Shown here in pieces: positions 57,443 through 64,000 of a stretch of 64,000 nt of DNA (position 1 is the stretch's first letter; each line of letters opens with the position of its first letter). The position numbers were made by a program, and so were the translations under genes. The stretch comes from Candidatus Dadabacteria bacterium (GTDB taxonomy: Bacteria > Desulfobacterota_D > UBA1144 > Nemesobacterales > Nemesobacteraceae). The notes beneath the pieces are model-generated. The model saw nothing but the letters and a program-made list of their open reading frames with translations. It did not search any database and was not told the origin of the DNA. The DNA lies in assembly GCA_022822065.1 (NCBI GenBank), contig JAJECI010000008.1, forward strand, positions 1-64,000, in the 5' to 3' direction.

Positions 57443-58243
57443 ATGGATTTTCAAAATTCGTTTGATCATTTTGTCTTTGACCTAGACGGGGTTATATATT
57501 CCGGCGAAAAGGCCATCAGCAGCTCCCCCGAAGTGCTGGAAACATTAAGAAAGAATAAAAGGGAGATACGCTTCATAACCAACAACCCTTCGCGGTCTCC
57601 TTCTGACTACGCCGAGAAACTCAGAGGACTCGGAATTCGCTCGCACGATAGCGAGTTCGTAACCTCCCCCATGGCAACCGCGTCTATGATAAGGGAGAAC
57701 CTTTCCTCGGAGAAATGGAAAACGGTCTTCATAGCCGGAAGCGATTACCTAAGGAACGAGGTCGGGAAGACGGGACTGGTTGAGGTTTCAGGGAATGACT
57801 CTCCCGGTGCGGACCTCGTGGTGATAGGAAGCCACCCGGGATTTAACCTTGAGGAAATAAAGACCGCTTCCATAGCAATCGGAAACGGGGCAGACTTTAT
57901 CGGCACAAACGGAGATTTCTTCTACCCTTGCGAACACGGCAGGGCCCCCGCGACAGGAGCCCTGCTCGCATCGGTGGAAGCCGCATCGGGAAAGAAGGCT
58001 GTGACGGCCGGAAAGCCCGAAAAATACATGTTTGATATTCTGGAGAAAAGCGGGGTGGCGCCGACGAAAAAAACCCTTCTGGTCGGAGACAGTCTCCGCA
58101 CCGACGTTGCCGGAGGGAAAAAAGCGGGGTACAGCACGGCGCTCGTGCTGAGCGGAGTTACCAAAAAAACCGATCTCGAGGGCAATGCAATAAAACCCGA
58201 TTTCATTCTTGAGAACGTCTCTTTTCTTTTAAAACCGTCGTGA
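57443..58243 (+). CDS. HAD-superfamily IIA phosphatase (NagD/AraL-like)
   Basis: 266 residues. Motif I FDLDGVIYSG carries the nucleophilic Asp, motif II is FITNNPSRS, and the C2 cap covers about 75-180 with FIGTNGDFFYP. Motifs III/IV are AGKPEKYMFDILE and LLVGDSLRTDVAGGKKAGYSTALVLSG. The family dephosphorylates small sugar phosphates, nucleotides or phosphoglycolate; the substrate is unknown. It ends the compact rpoN cluster, 34 bases after the preceding unknown gene. Confidence 0.9.
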   Translation: MDFQNSFDHFVFDLDGVIYSGEKAISSSPEVLETLRKNKREIRFITNNPSRSPSDYAEKLRGLGIRSHDSEFVTSPMATASMIRENLSSEKWKTVFIAGSDYLRNEVGKTGLVEVSGNDSPGADLVVIGSHPGFNLEEIKTASIAIGNGADFIGTNGDFFYPCEHGRAPATGALLASVEAASGKKAVTAGKPEKYMFDILEKSGVAPTKKTLLVGDSLRTDVAGGKKAGYSTALVLSGVTKKTDLEGNAIKPDFILENVSFLLKPS

Positions 58244-58301
58244 TGGAAAGGTCATGAATAAGAATAGTTGTGTCGCTTAACCGAAACTTAACCTCGGGAT
58301 G

Positions 58302-58329
58302 TTGACTTTTGGTAACCGGGGTGTAGCTT
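58302..58329 (+). promoter_or_regulatory. Weak putative promoter of the small acidic protein gene
   Basis: TTGACT (58302-58307) is one mismatch from consensus, but the matching -10 TAGCTT (58324-58329, 16-base spacer) is poor. Offered only because the small gene downstream has a strong ribosome site and a gap of 118 bases behind it. Confidence 0.25.
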
Positions 58330-58361
58330 TTGGTTGAGAATTTTTCCCGCCGGAGGCAACC

Positions 58362-58541
58362 ATGCTCAAATTTATCAAAAAAGAAGATGAAAACCTTGAT
58401 TACCCGTTAGATATATTTGATGAAGAGGATGAATTTGCCGACGAGTTTGATGAACTCTTCGAAGAAGTAAATTACCTTTATTACGATGACGACTCAGAAG
58501 AAATTCCCGGAGATGAAAAAGAAAGAAGAGTGCTTCACTGA
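58362..58541 (+). CDS. Small, very acidic protein of unknown function (59 residues)
   Basis: ATG at 58362 with GGAGG five to six bases upstream; stop TGA at 58539. The product begins MLKFIKKEDENLDYPLDIFD and ends ERRVLH. Of 59 residues 24 are Asp or Glu and only six Lys or Arg, with Phe/Tyr/Leu spaced among the acids. A basic N-terminal patch (KFIKK) precedes the acidic body. No family recognised. It could be a DNA-mimic or a chaperone-like partner peptide; that is speculation. Codon use fits the neighbouring core genes. Confidence 0.6.
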   Translation: MLKFIKKEDENLDYPLDIFDEEDEFADEFDELFEEVNYLYYDDDSEEIPGDEKERRVLH

Positions 58542-58686
58542 GTCCCGCCGTAACGATTCGTCATCACCTTTATAAACTCTTTGAGAATCTTTTCCCAATT
58601 CCCAGACCCGAGTTCTGAAAGCGGACTCAAGATGCCCTGAGTCCCACACGCAACTCAGAGCATCTTAGATCAAACTAAACCTTTTA

Positions 58687-61089
58687 TCAGAAGCGCATAC
58701 GCGTAACCACTCCGAAAGTACGGGGCTGACCCACTCTGTAAGCAAGACGGGCCCGTCCTCCCCGCTCGCGGTCAAACGAAAGCCTAACGTTTTCATCCGT
58801 AATATTCTTTACGTAAGCCGTGAACTCGATATTGTCATATACCAAGCCCGCGGAAAGGTTGAACAGGTGGTATGAATCAAGCAGCAGATCAACTTCCGTT
58901 GCCTCATCGGCAGAGGCCCCCCTATAGGGCAATCCGTGCGAGAAAATTTCCCTGCCGGGCACCTGATCGCCTGACTGCGTGATGCTGTCGCCTACGAACT
59001 GCCATGAAGCCGAGAGATAGCTTCCCCTAGCGCTCAGAAGACCCGGCAAAGTATAAGTGGCGGATCCTGAGAGCTGCCAGTCCGGAACAGAAGGTATGCG
59101 GTTACCATCTTCTATTCCCTCAACCGCACCCCCATCTGCCGCCCTGATAGTGGAATCAAACTCTGCTTCTAAATAACTTCCGGCAAAAGCGAGCAGTAAA
59201 GATCTTGTCGGCTGGATAGACAGTTCAAGCTCCGCTCCCGCAGTGTGAGATTCAGGTACGCTGATCGTAACCCTAGAAGAGCAGGGACCCGCATCAACGT
59301 TTACACCCAGATTCTCAATGTCGGTATAAAAAACCGAGCCGTTCAGCGCAACATTTTCAAAAGAGGACTTAAACCCGACCTCATAGTTCCAGAGAGTCTC
59401 ATCCTCAAACTCCTGATATCCCCGGAAAGTATCATAAGCATCCCCGCAAAGCAGTTGGTTAAGCGGGTCATTCACGCCACCCAGACGAAATCCACGTGAA
59501 ACCTGAGCATTAAGCGTAACGTTATCGTTAGCGTCGTAGCTAACCATAAACCGAGGCGTAAATCCGTCGGAGGAAACCGTAACGTCCTGATTCTGGGCAT
59601 CAGAATTCGAGAAACCTCCGCCGGACCTGAAGGTCTTATCCTCTTCCCAGTCATACCAGCGCAATCCCGCCGTCAAGCCAAGACGGTCAAGCAACTTATA
59701 AGTCGCCTCGCCGAAAAGCGCGACCTGCCTTAAATCATAGGTCAAATCTGAACTATAGGGTGAATCCACAGCGTCAGGGAAATTGGTATCAGCCGAAGGT
59801 ATAAATAACGCGTCATACCCTGGAGTCGGCAAACGCTGGGAATAGTCACGCTCCACGTCGGAGTAGAAAACACCCGCAAGCCAATGAAGCGCGCCGTCAT
59901 CGTTAGAACTTAAGCGAAGTTCATGGGTCATCTGTTCAAGGTCGGTAGTGTCGCGCAGATTGGATGGGTTTGCCACTTGATCCTCTGCAAATCCAAGGTC
60001 CACACTCACGCTACCGGTAAGAGCACTCGCGTCACGACTTACAAGAAGATCGCGGCTTATGTAGCTTGCCGAGTATGTAACGTCAAAGAGACCTTCAATG
60101 CTCCAATCCGCCACGGTGTCAAAAATCAGAGTTTCATCCTCAAAAGCCTCGTCAAGCAGCAAATGCTGCTCTCTATCACCAAGCGGAGTCGGGGGAACGG
60201 TATAGGGATTCGCAAAAAGGTTAAATACCTCTTCGCGGTTAAAACCTCCAAGGTCAATGTTCTGATATACAATGCGCGGAGTAATGGACAGGTTTTCGGT
60301 CGGCTCCCACAAGAGGGAAATACGTCCGCCGAGGCGGTTGCCGTCGTTTACATCCTCATCCACGGTACCCCCTTCCTTACGGGCATCGATGAAGCCGCCG
60401 TATCTGGTACCGTAAGCCACCAAACGAATGGCGGCATCTTCGCCTAAGGGAACATTGAGGGCAGTTTTGAGATGACCCCCTGTGGAACCTTCGTCAAGAT
60501 AGTTTCCGTCAATCTCGACTTTAACCTCATTTACGCCCAGTAACGGCTGGTTAGTTATATAGCGAACGGTACCGCCGATCGAGCCTGATCCGAAAAGCGT
60601 TCCCTGTGGTCCTCTCAGGGTCTCCACGCGGTTCAGATCGAAAAGATCGATGTCAGGAGTAAAAAGCGACAGCGATATAGGGGTTTCGTCAAGATAGACC
60701 CCCACCTGCTCTTTTACGCCGGGCTGGTCCCTCACTATCTGTCCGGAAGAAACGCCGCGGATCGTAACTACGCTCTGGCCTGGCCCGAGATTCTGTATTG
60801 AGAGCCCGGCAACGTTGCGGGAAAGATCCTCCAGATTAGTTGTGTTAAGGCGCTTGATATCCTCTTCTGACTGGACATTCAAGGAAAAGGGCACATCCTT
60901 AGCAAGCTGAGCCCGCTTGGTGGCGGTCACAATCATTCTCTGAAGCGTGTAACTGGCTTCTTCTACCGCGCTGAGGGTTTCTTCTTGCTCATCCTGTCCT
61001 TCCTGCGCAACCACATTTAGGGAAAAAACAAGCGCAAACGAGAAAACAAATGCAAAAATAGCTGTATTAAGCCGAGTTCTAAAATTCAT
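58687..61089 (-). CDS. TonB-dependent receptor
   Basis: Outer-membrane active-transport channel, 800 residues from ATG 61089, chosen for AAGGAGG eight bases upstream. Signal peptide ends near FSLNVVAQ. The plug domain has IVTATKRAQLAKDVPFSLNV and TIRGVSSGQ, with GPQGTLFGSGSIGGTVRYIT at its end. A 22-strand barrel follows with many Arg/Tyr/Asp-rich strands and a C-terminal phenylalanine (VVTRMRF). The subgroup is the one common in alphaproteobacteria and marine bacteria; the ligand (siderophore, cobalamin, glycan) is unknown. No tonB/exbBD nearby. The two tRNA genes lie upstream on the same strand. Confidence 0.92.
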   Translation of the reverse strand: MNFRTRLNTAIFAFVFSFALVFSLNVVAQEGQDEQEETLSAVEEASYTLQRMIVTATKRAQLAKDVPFSLNVQSEEDIKRLNTTNLEDLSRNVAGLSIQNLGPGQSVVTIRGVSSGQIVRDQPGVKEQVGVYLDETPISLSLFTPDIDLFDLNRVETLRGPQGTLFGSGSIGGTVRYITNQPLLGVNEVKVEIDGNYLDEGSTGGHLKTALNVPLGEDAAIRLVAYGTRYGGFIDARKEGGTVDEDVNDGNRLGGRISLLWEPTENLSITPRIVYQNIDLGGFNREEVFNLFANPYTVPPTPLGDREQHLLLDEAFEDETLIFDTVADWSIEGLFDVTYSASYISRDLLVSRDASALTGSVSVDLGFAEDQVANPSNLRDTTDLEQMTHELRLSSNDDGALHWLAGVFYSDVERDYSQRLPTPGYDALFIPSADTNFPDAVDSPYSSDLTYDLRQVALFGEATYKLLDRLGLTAGLRWYDWEEDKTFRSGGGFSNSDAQNQDVTVSSDGFTPRFMVSYDANDNVTLNAQVSRGFRLGGVNDPLNQLLCGDAYDTFRGYQEFEDETLWNYEVGFKSSFENVALNGSVFYTDIENLGVNVDAGPCSSRVTISVPESHTAGAELELSIQPTRSLLLAFAGSYLEAEFDSTIRAADGGAVEGIEDGNRIPSVPDWQLSGSATYTLPGLLSARGSYLSASWQFVGDSITQSGDQVPGREIFSHGLPYRGASADEATEVDLLLDSYHLFNLSAGLVYDNIEFTAYVKNITDENVRLSFDRERGGRARLAYRVGQPRTFGVVTRMRF

Positions 61090-61190
61090 CTCCAAAACCT
61101 CCTTGAAATCAGCCGTCTGTCGCAACTAGCACTGTCCATTAGGCACTATTTTGCATTTTAACATATTTGTTTCAGGATTTGTTAGAAAAA

Positions 61191-61275
61191 TGCCCAGGGC
61201 CGGACTCGAACCGGCACGGGAGATACTCCCGAGGGATTTTAAGTCCCTTGCGTCTACCAATTCCGCCACCCGGGC
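61191..61275 (-). tRNA. tRNA-Leu (anticodon TAA)
   Basis: 85 nt class II tRNA. The minus strand begins GCCCGGGTGGCGGAATTGG and closes with CCTGGGC plus discriminator A73. The seven-pair acceptor has one G-T pair. Anticodon loop contains TAA between ACT and AAAT; a variable arm of the leucine type follows, then GGTTCGAGTCC. CCA is not encoded; a short T run follows instead. Confidence 0.95.
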
Positions 61276-61299
61276 ATTGTGCTGAACGCGGTTCAGACT

Positions 61300-61374
61300 T
61301 GGAGGCGGCGCCCGGAATCGAACCGGGGTATGACGGTTTTGCAGACCGTTGCCTTACCTCTTGGCTACGCCGCC
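61300..61374 (-). tRNA. tRNA-Cys (anticodon GCA)
   Basis: 75 nt including encoded CCA. Minus strand begins GGCGGCGTAGCCAAGAGG. The anticodon loop CTGCAAAA holds GCA, the T arm is GGTTCGATTCC, and the acceptor closes with CGCCGCC, discriminator T73 (as expected for tRNA-Cys) and CCA. It lies 24 bases upstream of tRNA-Leu and is probably co-transcribed with it. Confidence 0.95.
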
Positions 61375-61380
61375 CCTGTA

Positions 61381-61386
61381 ACTATA
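61381..61386 (-). promoter_or_regulatory. -10 box of the tRNA-Cys/tRNA-Leu unit
   Basis: TATAGT on the minus strand (61381-61386), one mismatch from consensus, ends seven bases before the first base of the mature tRNA-Cys. The -35 region is weak and T-rich. Transcription from it would begin at or near the mature 5' end. Confidence 0.35.
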
Positions 61387-61452
61387 GGGTTTTGAATTTT
61401 ACCGAAAAAAAGAAGTTTTGTGAATCTTGGCAAGCGGCAGATACAGGTTCCC

Positions 61453-62247
61453 TTAGGACTCCGGATTGATTTCGAAGCTTCCCTGAGTAACAGCCTTCCC
61501 CGACAAAAAGACTCTTTTCTCAAGAAGTCTTGTATTAATAAGGCCGCCTCTTTCCGATGCCTGGTAGCCCGTGAGTTCTTTCTTCCCGAGTCTGCGGCTC
61601 CAGAAAGGACAAAGGCAGCAGTGAGCAGATCCCGTAACCGGATCCTCCTCTATCCCGGCGTTAGGAGCGAAAAAACGCGATACGAAATCGTAGCGGTGAG
61701 AACTTGAGACGCTCGTTATTATAAGTCCCCTGGAATCAAGCCTCCTTATGTGGCCGAGTTCCGGGACGGCGCTTCTTACCGTCTCTTCGCTCTCGTAAAG
61801 AGCGAGGTAGTCAAAGCGGTTTCTGCCCACGTAAAGAGGGACTTGGGAAATCGCCATAAGCAGGTCCTCCGGCGCCTCAACTTCCCAAGGGTCCTCCGAG
61901 GGGAAATCCATCTCTATGAGGTCGCTTTTTCTCCTCGCGGTAAGAACCCCGCTTTTTGTGGAAAATACGGCATCTTCCATATCGGGAAGGATGCCGAGAG
62001 TGAAAAGAATATGGGCGCTTGCGAGGGTGGCGTGTCCGCAAAGGTCAACTTCCATCTTGGGAGTAAACCATCTGAGTTCAAAAAGACCTTTTCTCCTGAG
62101 CAGAAAAGCCGTCTCTGAGAGATTTACCCGGGAAGCGATCTCCTGCTTTCTCCGATCCGGCATCTCTTTTTCAAGAATGCACACGGCGGCCGGATTTCCG
62201 GAATTCGGCCCGTCGGTAAAAGCATCAACGGTATATACCCTCATCAC
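61453..62247 (-). CDS. PhzF-family isomerase-like protein
   Basis: 264 residues. VYTVDAFTDGPNSGNPAAVC opens the protein, and SETAFL carries the conserved catalytic glutamate near residue 46. DLCGHATLASAHIL and the C-terminal EDPVTGSAHCCLCPFW are PhzF family hallmarks of a diaminopimelate-epimerase-like fold. Only some members act in phenazine synthesis; no phenazine genes are here, so the role is unknown. Its start overlaps the stop of the VWA gene by four bases, indicating one operon. Confidence 0.9.
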   Translation of the reverse strand: MMRVYTVDAFTDGPNSGNPAAVCILEKEMPDRRKQEIASRVNLSETAFLLRRKGLFELRWFTPKMEVDLCGHATLASAHILFTLGILPDMEDAVFSTKSGVLTARRKSDLIEMDFPSEDPWEVEAPEDLLMAISQVPLYVGRNRFDYLALYESEETVRSAVPELGHIRRLDSRGLIITSVSSSHRYDFVSRFFAPNAGIEEDPVTGSAHCCLCPFWSRRLGKKELTGYQASERGGLINTRLLEKRVFLSGKAVTQGSFEINPES

Positions 62248-63458
62248 GTCGGGAGTCCCGACGTGCCGTGATGGCCGGGACGCCGCTTGAGGGCCAGAAT
62301 AGCGTCCTTTATACCCGAGAGCGTAAGGGGGAACATGTTGCTTTCGTAAAAATCGTTTAGCATGCCTATGCTTTCAGTCCACTTCCATTCATCTTGCGGC
62401 ACGGGGTTAAGCCATACTGTAAAAGGATATTTCGCCTTTATCCTGTTAAGCCACAGAAGGCCCGGCTCATCGTTATTGTGTTCAACGCTTCCGTTGGGAT
62501 ACACGAGTTCCCACGGGGACATGGAAGCGTCACCGACTATAATGCACTTGTAATCGCCGTTGTATTTGTTGAGCACCGAGAAGGTGGGAATCCTCTCACT
62601 GAAGCGTCTCGCGTTGTCTTTCCACACGGCTTCGTATATGCAGTTGTGAAAATAGTAGAATTCAAGGTGCTTGAATTCATGCCTAGCGGCAGAGAAAAGC
62701 CTTGAGCAAAGCTCGACATGATCTTCCATTGAACCTCCGACGTCAAAGAACATAAGAACCTTGACGTTGTTCTTGCGTGAGGGAACAAACTCAAGGTCAA
62801 GCAGCCCCGCGTTTTTTGAAGTCCTGTCGATTGTTTTATCAATGTCAAGCTCCTCCCCCACCCCCTCTCTCGTGAGAACCCTGAGTTTTTTCAGGGCCAT
62901 CTTCATGTTCCTTACGTTTAATTCCACAGAATCGTCAAGATCGCGAAACTCTCTTTTGTCCCACACCTTGACGGCCCGCCTCTGCCTGCCTCCGTCCTGC
63001 CCTATCCGAATACCGGCGGGATTGTAACCGTACGCTCCGTAGGGAGAAGTGCCGCCCGTGCCCACCCATCTGTTCCCGCCTTGGTGGCGTTTTTTCTGCT
63101 TCTCGAAAATCTCCCTCAACCTCTCCATCAATTCTTCAAGCCCGCCCATGGAACGGATCATCTGCTTATCCTCTTCGGAGAGGGCGTTCTCGAAGTTCTT
63201 GCGCAGCCACTCAAGCGGAATCTGCATAAACTGCTCGGTATCGGCAAGCTGAGCCCCACTGAAGTAAGCGGAGAAAAGCCTGTCGAACCTGTCCAGATGC
63301 CGCTCGTCTTTCACCATTACGCAGCGACTTAGATAGTAAAAATCGGTCGGGTCGTAACCGATCACGTCGCGGTCAAGGGCTTCGAGAAAAGTAAGATACT
63401 CTTTTAGGGTGACGGGAAACCCGTCGTTTTTAAGCAGCAGGAAAAAATCAAGAAACAT
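62244..63458 (-). CDS. VWA-domain protein, CoxE-like, partner of a MoxR ATPase
   Basis: 404 residues. The N-terminal half contains ERHLDRFDRLFSAYF, typical of VWA proteins linked to MoxR ATPases. The C-terminal half is a von Willebrand A domain with the metal site DVGGS (VLMFFDVGGSMEDHV). A His-rich FYYFHNCIYEAVW and a later VGDASMSPWEL complete the site. It follows the MoxR gene by 12 bases and overlaps the PhzF gene. Such pairs remodel or insert cofactors into client enzymes; the client is unknown. Confidence 0.88.
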   Translation of the reverse strand: MFLDFFLLLKNDGFPVTLKEYLTFLEALDRDVIGYDPTDFYYLSRCVMVKDERHLDRFDRLFSAYFSGAQLADTEQFMQIPLEWLRKNFENALSEEDKQMIRSMGGLEELMERLREIFEKQKKRHQGGNRWVGTGGTSPYGAYGYNPAGIRIGQDGGRQRRAVKVWDKREFRDLDDSVELNVRNMKMALKKLRVLTREGVGEELDIDKTIDRTSKNAGLLDLEFVPSRKNNVKVLMFFDVGGSMEDHVELCSRLFSAARHEFKHLEFYYFHNCIYEAVWKDNARRFSERIPTFSVLNKYNGDYKCIIVGDASMSPWELVYPNGSVEHNNDEPGLLWLNRIKAKYPFTVWLNPVPQDEWKWTESIGMLNDFYESNMFPLTLSGIKDAILALKRRPGHHGTSGLPT

Positions 63459-63470
63459 GAACTTATCCCC

Positions 63471-64000
63471 CTACCTTCTGAATCTTCGCCTGATCGCCTC
63501 GAGCATCTCGTAGTCCGCCTCGTTCTTGATAAGCGCGCCCGAGTAAGGCGGAAGGCTCTCTTCAATATCCACTCCCGGGAGTTCCCCCGCGGCCACGCGG
63601 TCGGCCGCAAGCAGTTTTATCCAGTCTATAAGTTCGCTGGTGGAGGGTTTTTTCTTAAGGCCGTCGACTTCCCTTACGGAATAAAAGAGGGTGAGCGCGT
63701 TATCCATGAGCTTTCGCTCAAGATCGGGGTAATGCACCTTAACTATTTTCTCAAGAGTCTTGCGGTCGGGGAAAGCTATGTAGTGAAAAAAGCACCTTCT
63801 CAAAAAAGCGTCCGGAAGTTCCTTTTCGTTATTTGAAGTGATTATCACTATGACTCTTTTAACCGCCCTTACGGTTTTCTTGAGCTCGTAGCAGTAAAAC
63901 TCCATCCTGTCGAGTTCAAGGAGAAGGTCATTCGGAAACTCTATGTCCGCCTTGTCTATCTCATCAATCAGCAGCACTATCTGCTCGGGGCTCTCGAAAG
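63471..64000 (-). CDS. MoxR-family AAA+ ATPase, C-terminal part (cut by window end)
   Basis: About 176 residues visible; the frame continues past the window edge, where the Walker A motif must lie. Walker B is IVLLIDEIDKADIEFPNDLL, sensor 1 is IVIITSNNEKELPDAFLRRC with the arginine finger RRC, and the lid domain ends with the SGALIKNEADYEML region. It forms a MoxR-VWA chaperone pair with the next gene, 12 bases downstream. Confidence 0.9.
   Translation of the reverse strand, partial: FESPEQIVLLIDEIDKADIEFPNDLLLELDRMEFYCYELKKTVRAVKRVIVIITSNNEKELPDAFLRRCFFHYIAFPDRKTLEKIVKVHYPDLERKLMDNALTLFYSVREVDGLKKKPSTSELIDWIKLLAADRVAAGELPGVDIEESLPPYSGALIKNEADYEMLEAIRRRFRR

Noticed and set aside
61191-61374. 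tRNA-Leu/tRNA-Cys as an integration site for a genomic island
   Set aside because: No integrase, no duplicated tRNA 3' end and no abrupt composition change were seen on either side.

Overview
The window looks like a contig of about 50% GC from an uncultivated diderm (Gram-negative) bacterium. Evidence for two membranes: a TonB-dependent receptor, a TolC-type outer-membrane factor, a TraT-like lipoprotein and several lipobox signal peptides. The order rpoN-hpf-ptsN-hprK-rapZ-EIIA(Man) is typical of deltaproteobacteria-like lineages (Desulfobacterota and relatives such as Dadabacteria). That placement is inference from synteny, not from a tree. Core genes use many AGA/AGG arginine codons, and TTG or GTG starts are common (yjbQ, ugd, ptsN, the second phoD, the AlkD-like gene). 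No CRISPR array, integrase, transposase or prophage was seen.

Layout. 1-3.2 kb: the str operon on the minus strand (rpsL, rpsG, fusA, tuf cut by the window edge) behind a near-consensus promoter. 3.4-11.4 kb, minus strand: rpoZ, a lone hydantoinase A-type gene, a Nudix hydrolase, ssb, glmU, glmS, purD. 11.4-15 kb: two tandem PhoD-type phosphatases, one a lipoprotein and the other without the lipobox cysteine. 15.2-24.1 kb is a mixed block: hisIE, two unusual split FmdB-like zinc-ribbon proteins, a DEDDh exonuclease, a secreted double-Cache protein, a zinc alcohol dehydrogenase, a deoxyribosyltransferase-like protein, an arsenate reductase, an enoyl-CoA hydratase, era and a traT-like gene.

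24.3-37.7 kb: aspS, then sucAB (two of the three 2-oxoglutarate dehydrogenase subunits), recG-topA, and a sugar-nucleotide epimerase/Ugd pair for uronic-acid surface sugars. 37.8-44.8 kb: yjbQ, a DUF1285-like gene, an AlkD-like gene, an alpha carbonic anhydrase with no convincing signal peptide, hemW, and a TolC/MacA/MacB-ATPase operon whose permease gene is missing. 44.9-52.2 kb: amt, whose codon use differs from its neighbours, eno-leuC-leuD, a DUF2905 gene and an orphan peptide-binding lipoprotein.

52.4-58.5 kb: a tightly packed regulatory cluster (rpoN, hpf, ptsN, hprK, rapZ, EIIA-Man, a 107-residue protein of unknown family, a HAD phosphatase and a 59-residue very acidic protein). It contains HPr kinase and two EIIA proteins but neither HPr nor enzyme I, so phosphoryl transfer must be completed from elsewhere. 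58.7-64 kb: a TonB receptor, tRNA-Cys and tRNA-Leu, a PhzF-family protein, and a VWA/MoxR pair cut by the window end.

No complete new defence or biosynthetic system is evident. The best candidates for undescribed biology are the paired split zinc-ribbon proteins behind a dyad promoter, the small proteins of the rpoN/PTS cluster, and a group of genes whose -10 boxes lie so close to the start codon that leaderless translation is likely.
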